Shown here piece after piece: positions 62,739 to 64,000 of a stretch of 64,000 nucleotides of DNA. Numbering within the stretch: position 1 is the first letter of the stretch; every line of letters starts with the position of its first letter. The notes under the pieces were generated by a model, which saw only the letters and a program-made list of their open reading frames with translations, was not told the DNA's origin and ran no database searches. A program made the position numbers and the translations under genes. Source of the DNA: Flavobacteriaceae bacterium UBA1903 (GTDB taxonomy: Bacteria > Bacteroidota > Bacteroidia > Flavobacteriales > Flavobacteriaceae); assembly GCA_002337605.1 (NCBI GenBank), contig DDGL01000011.1, positions 60,011 to 124,010 on the forward strand, read 5' to 3'.

Positions 62739-64000
62739 ATGAGAAAAAAATTACCTCAATTAATTTTACTTATTGGTATTTTTTGTTGGACATCAATGTC
62801 TTACGGCCAATTTGTAACCGAAATGTCAGGAACCGATACTACGGTGATGCCTGCAGACGGTGAAATATTCACCGACCCTACCGACGGGGTTAATGGAGGC
62901 CCTGGTGGCGACTGTACAACGACAAGTAGCGGTGATCCAGGAGATTATCCAAACTGTAATTGTATTACCGAAACTACCTTAATGGCACCTCCGGGTTCTC
63001 AGATCTCTGTTACGTTTACTTCGTTTCGGGTATTTGGAAACTTTGACTGGCTAGCCATATTCGATGGTTCCGCAACTGTTACAGCTACCAACGCTGGAGG
63101 TTCGGCGTCGAACCCGACCTCTTCAGACCCTGTTTTATGGAATAGTGCTGTAGATGGTGACGAATTAGTAGATATGACAACTGCTGGTTCTGTAACATTT
63201 ACCTCAACCGCGGGATCCTTAACATTTGCATCCCGATTTAGTGGTGTTGTTAACACGTGTGGATGGGAAGCTGATATAGCTATTATTGGTGCTCCTCCAG
63301 TTCCAACAAGTTGCGCAGTAGATAACCCACAGCCAGTTCCTGCAACAGGAACGGGAACTTCTACCTGTACCACTGCTACAACTTCAGAAGTTACAGTGGC
63401 AGACGTTGGTATTATAGGAGCAGGTCCGGGAGAATATGTACTGGACAATGTTTCTTTAGATATTACACACACCTGGGATGCTGATTTAGAAATTTCCTTA
63501 ATTTCTCCAAATGGTACTACTTGGGATCTATCAAGTGATAATGGTGGTTCTGGAGATAATTACACGGGAACCATTTTTATGGATGGTAATCCTTCTATTA
63601 CAACAGGTTCTGCTCCTTTTACAGGTACTTTTGAAGCTGAACAAGGCCCAATGAATACTGGTTTTGCCGGGGATGATGTAAATGGGATCTGGACCTTAAG
63701 CGTCTGTGATGATACAGGTGGTGATTCAGGAACCTTAAATGATTTCTGTATAGAGTTTGTACAAAATCCTGATCCTAATGCACCTATTATGAACTGTCCC
63801 GCCGATGCCATAGTTGATGCAAGTCCGGGAGAGTGTGAAGCATCCTTTGGTTTTGCTACCCCTACTGCATTGGATCCTAATGGTGGTTCTGTAACCGTAA
63901 CTCAGACCATGGGAGCTCCATCTCCAGGACCCTATCCTGTAGGAGTTACCGTTATAGAGTTTACGGCTACCAATGATGAGGCTCCTAACGAGACTACTAC
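62739..64000 (+). CDS. Secreted CUB-like/P-domain/HYR protein, 3'-truncated
   Basis: The frame opens at ATG 62739 (MRKKLPQLILLIGIFCW) with a signal peptide probably cleaved after SYGQ, and stays open to the window end (420 codons). Domains in order: a CUB-like region with Cys pairs (NCNCITE... to SFRVFGNFDWLAIFDG and CGWEADIAI); a proprotein-convertase P-like domain (YVLDNVSLDITHTWDADLEI, LISPNGTTWDL, NGIWTLSVCDDTGGDSGTLN); and a HYR domain (MNCPADAIVDASPGEC, PYPVGVTVIEFTATN). The real end probably carries more HYR repeats and perhaps a T9SS sorting domain, but that lies outside the window. No protease domain is seen. Confidence 0.88.
   Translation, partial: MRKKLPQLILLIGIFCWTSMSYGQFVTEMSGTDTTVMPADGEIFTDPTDGVNGGPGGDCTTTSSGDPGDYPNCNCITETTLMAPPGSQISVTFTSFRVFGNFDWLAIFDGSATVTATNAGGSASNPTSSDPVLWNSAVDGDELVDMTTAGSVTFTSTAGSLTFASRFSGVVNTCGWEADIAIIGAPPVPTSCAVDNPQPVPATGTGTSTCTTATTSEVTVADVGIIGAGPGEYVLDNVSLDITHTWDADLEISLISPNGTTWDLSSDNGGSGDNYTGTIFMDGNPSITTGSAPFTGTFEAEQGPMNTGFAGDDVNGIWTLSVCDDTGGDSGTLNDFCIEFVQNPDPNAPIMNCPADAIVDASPGECEASFGFATPTALDPNGGSVTVTQTMGAPSPGPYPVGVTVIEFTATNDEAPNETT

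Overview
The window looks like chromosomal DNA of a marine-type member of the Bacteroidota, most likely Flavobacteriaceae. Supporting signs: a protein with a C-terminal type IX secretion (T9SS) sorting domain, a PorV/PorQ-family outer-membrane protein, lipoproteins, DUF4199/DUF4377/DUF2795/DUF4105 proteins typical of this phylum, a SecA without the usual zinc-binding tail, moderately AT-rich sequence, and promoter-like sites of the TAnnTTTG type instead of sigma-70 sites. I see no tRNA, rRNA, CRISPR array or recognisable transposase. No stretch over about 300 bases lacks a gene.

Region 1 (1-14.5 kb) is mostly minus-strand and largely housekeeping. It holds the 3' part of a repeat-rich surface-type protein, a large T9SS-exported protein, two small envelope proteins (DUF4199, DUF4377), secA, DUF2795, a cobalamin adenosyltransferase, a small membrane protein, a MacB/LolD-type ATPase, a methyltransferase and an ABC-F ATPase. 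Several of these genes end in clear intrinsic terminators.

Region 2 (14.6-55.1 kb) is a roughly 40-kb surface-polysaccharide locus, read almost entirely on the plus strand, with many gene overlaps of 1 to 50 nt. It starts behind a good promoter-like site with Wza-like and Wzc-like (tyrosine kinase) export genes. Next come a small phosphoglycosyl transferase, a UDP-HexNAc dehydrogenase and epimerase, an SGNH-type protein, an ABC exporter (Wzm and Wzt), a sulfotransferase-like protein and a LegB/PtmE-like nucleotide-sugar pair. The remainder is fifteen glycosyltransferases plus modifying enzymes: sulfotransferase, methyltransferases, MBOAT acyltransferase with an SGNH partner, and an asparagine-synthase-like protein. 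A Wzy/WaaL-type membrane protein and a WcaJ/WbaP-type initiating transferase close the locus. Between wzm and wzt lies a three-part protein with an unrecognised N-terminal domain, a nucleotidyltransferase-like middle and a complete protein-kinase-like C-terminus. It is the best candidate for a new activity: a kinase that caps the glycan end and is read by the C-terminal domain of Wzt. The locus is interrupted once, at 38.2-38.9 kb, by a minus-strand DUF559 nuclease gene lying between two direct repeats, each a string of four or five hairpins. That is the second most interesting structure.

Region 3 (55.3-64 kb) returns to envelope genes: a DUF4105/Lnb-like lipoprotein acyltransferase candidate, a PorV/PorQ-family protein, pssA, a uracil-DNA-glycosylase-family protein, a very large FG-GAP/ASPIC lipoprotein, and the 5' part of a secreted CUB-like/P-domain/HYR protein that runs off the window end.

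Functions are read from motifs and family memory only; no database search was possible. Sugar composition, sulfation and the kinase's role are inferences.
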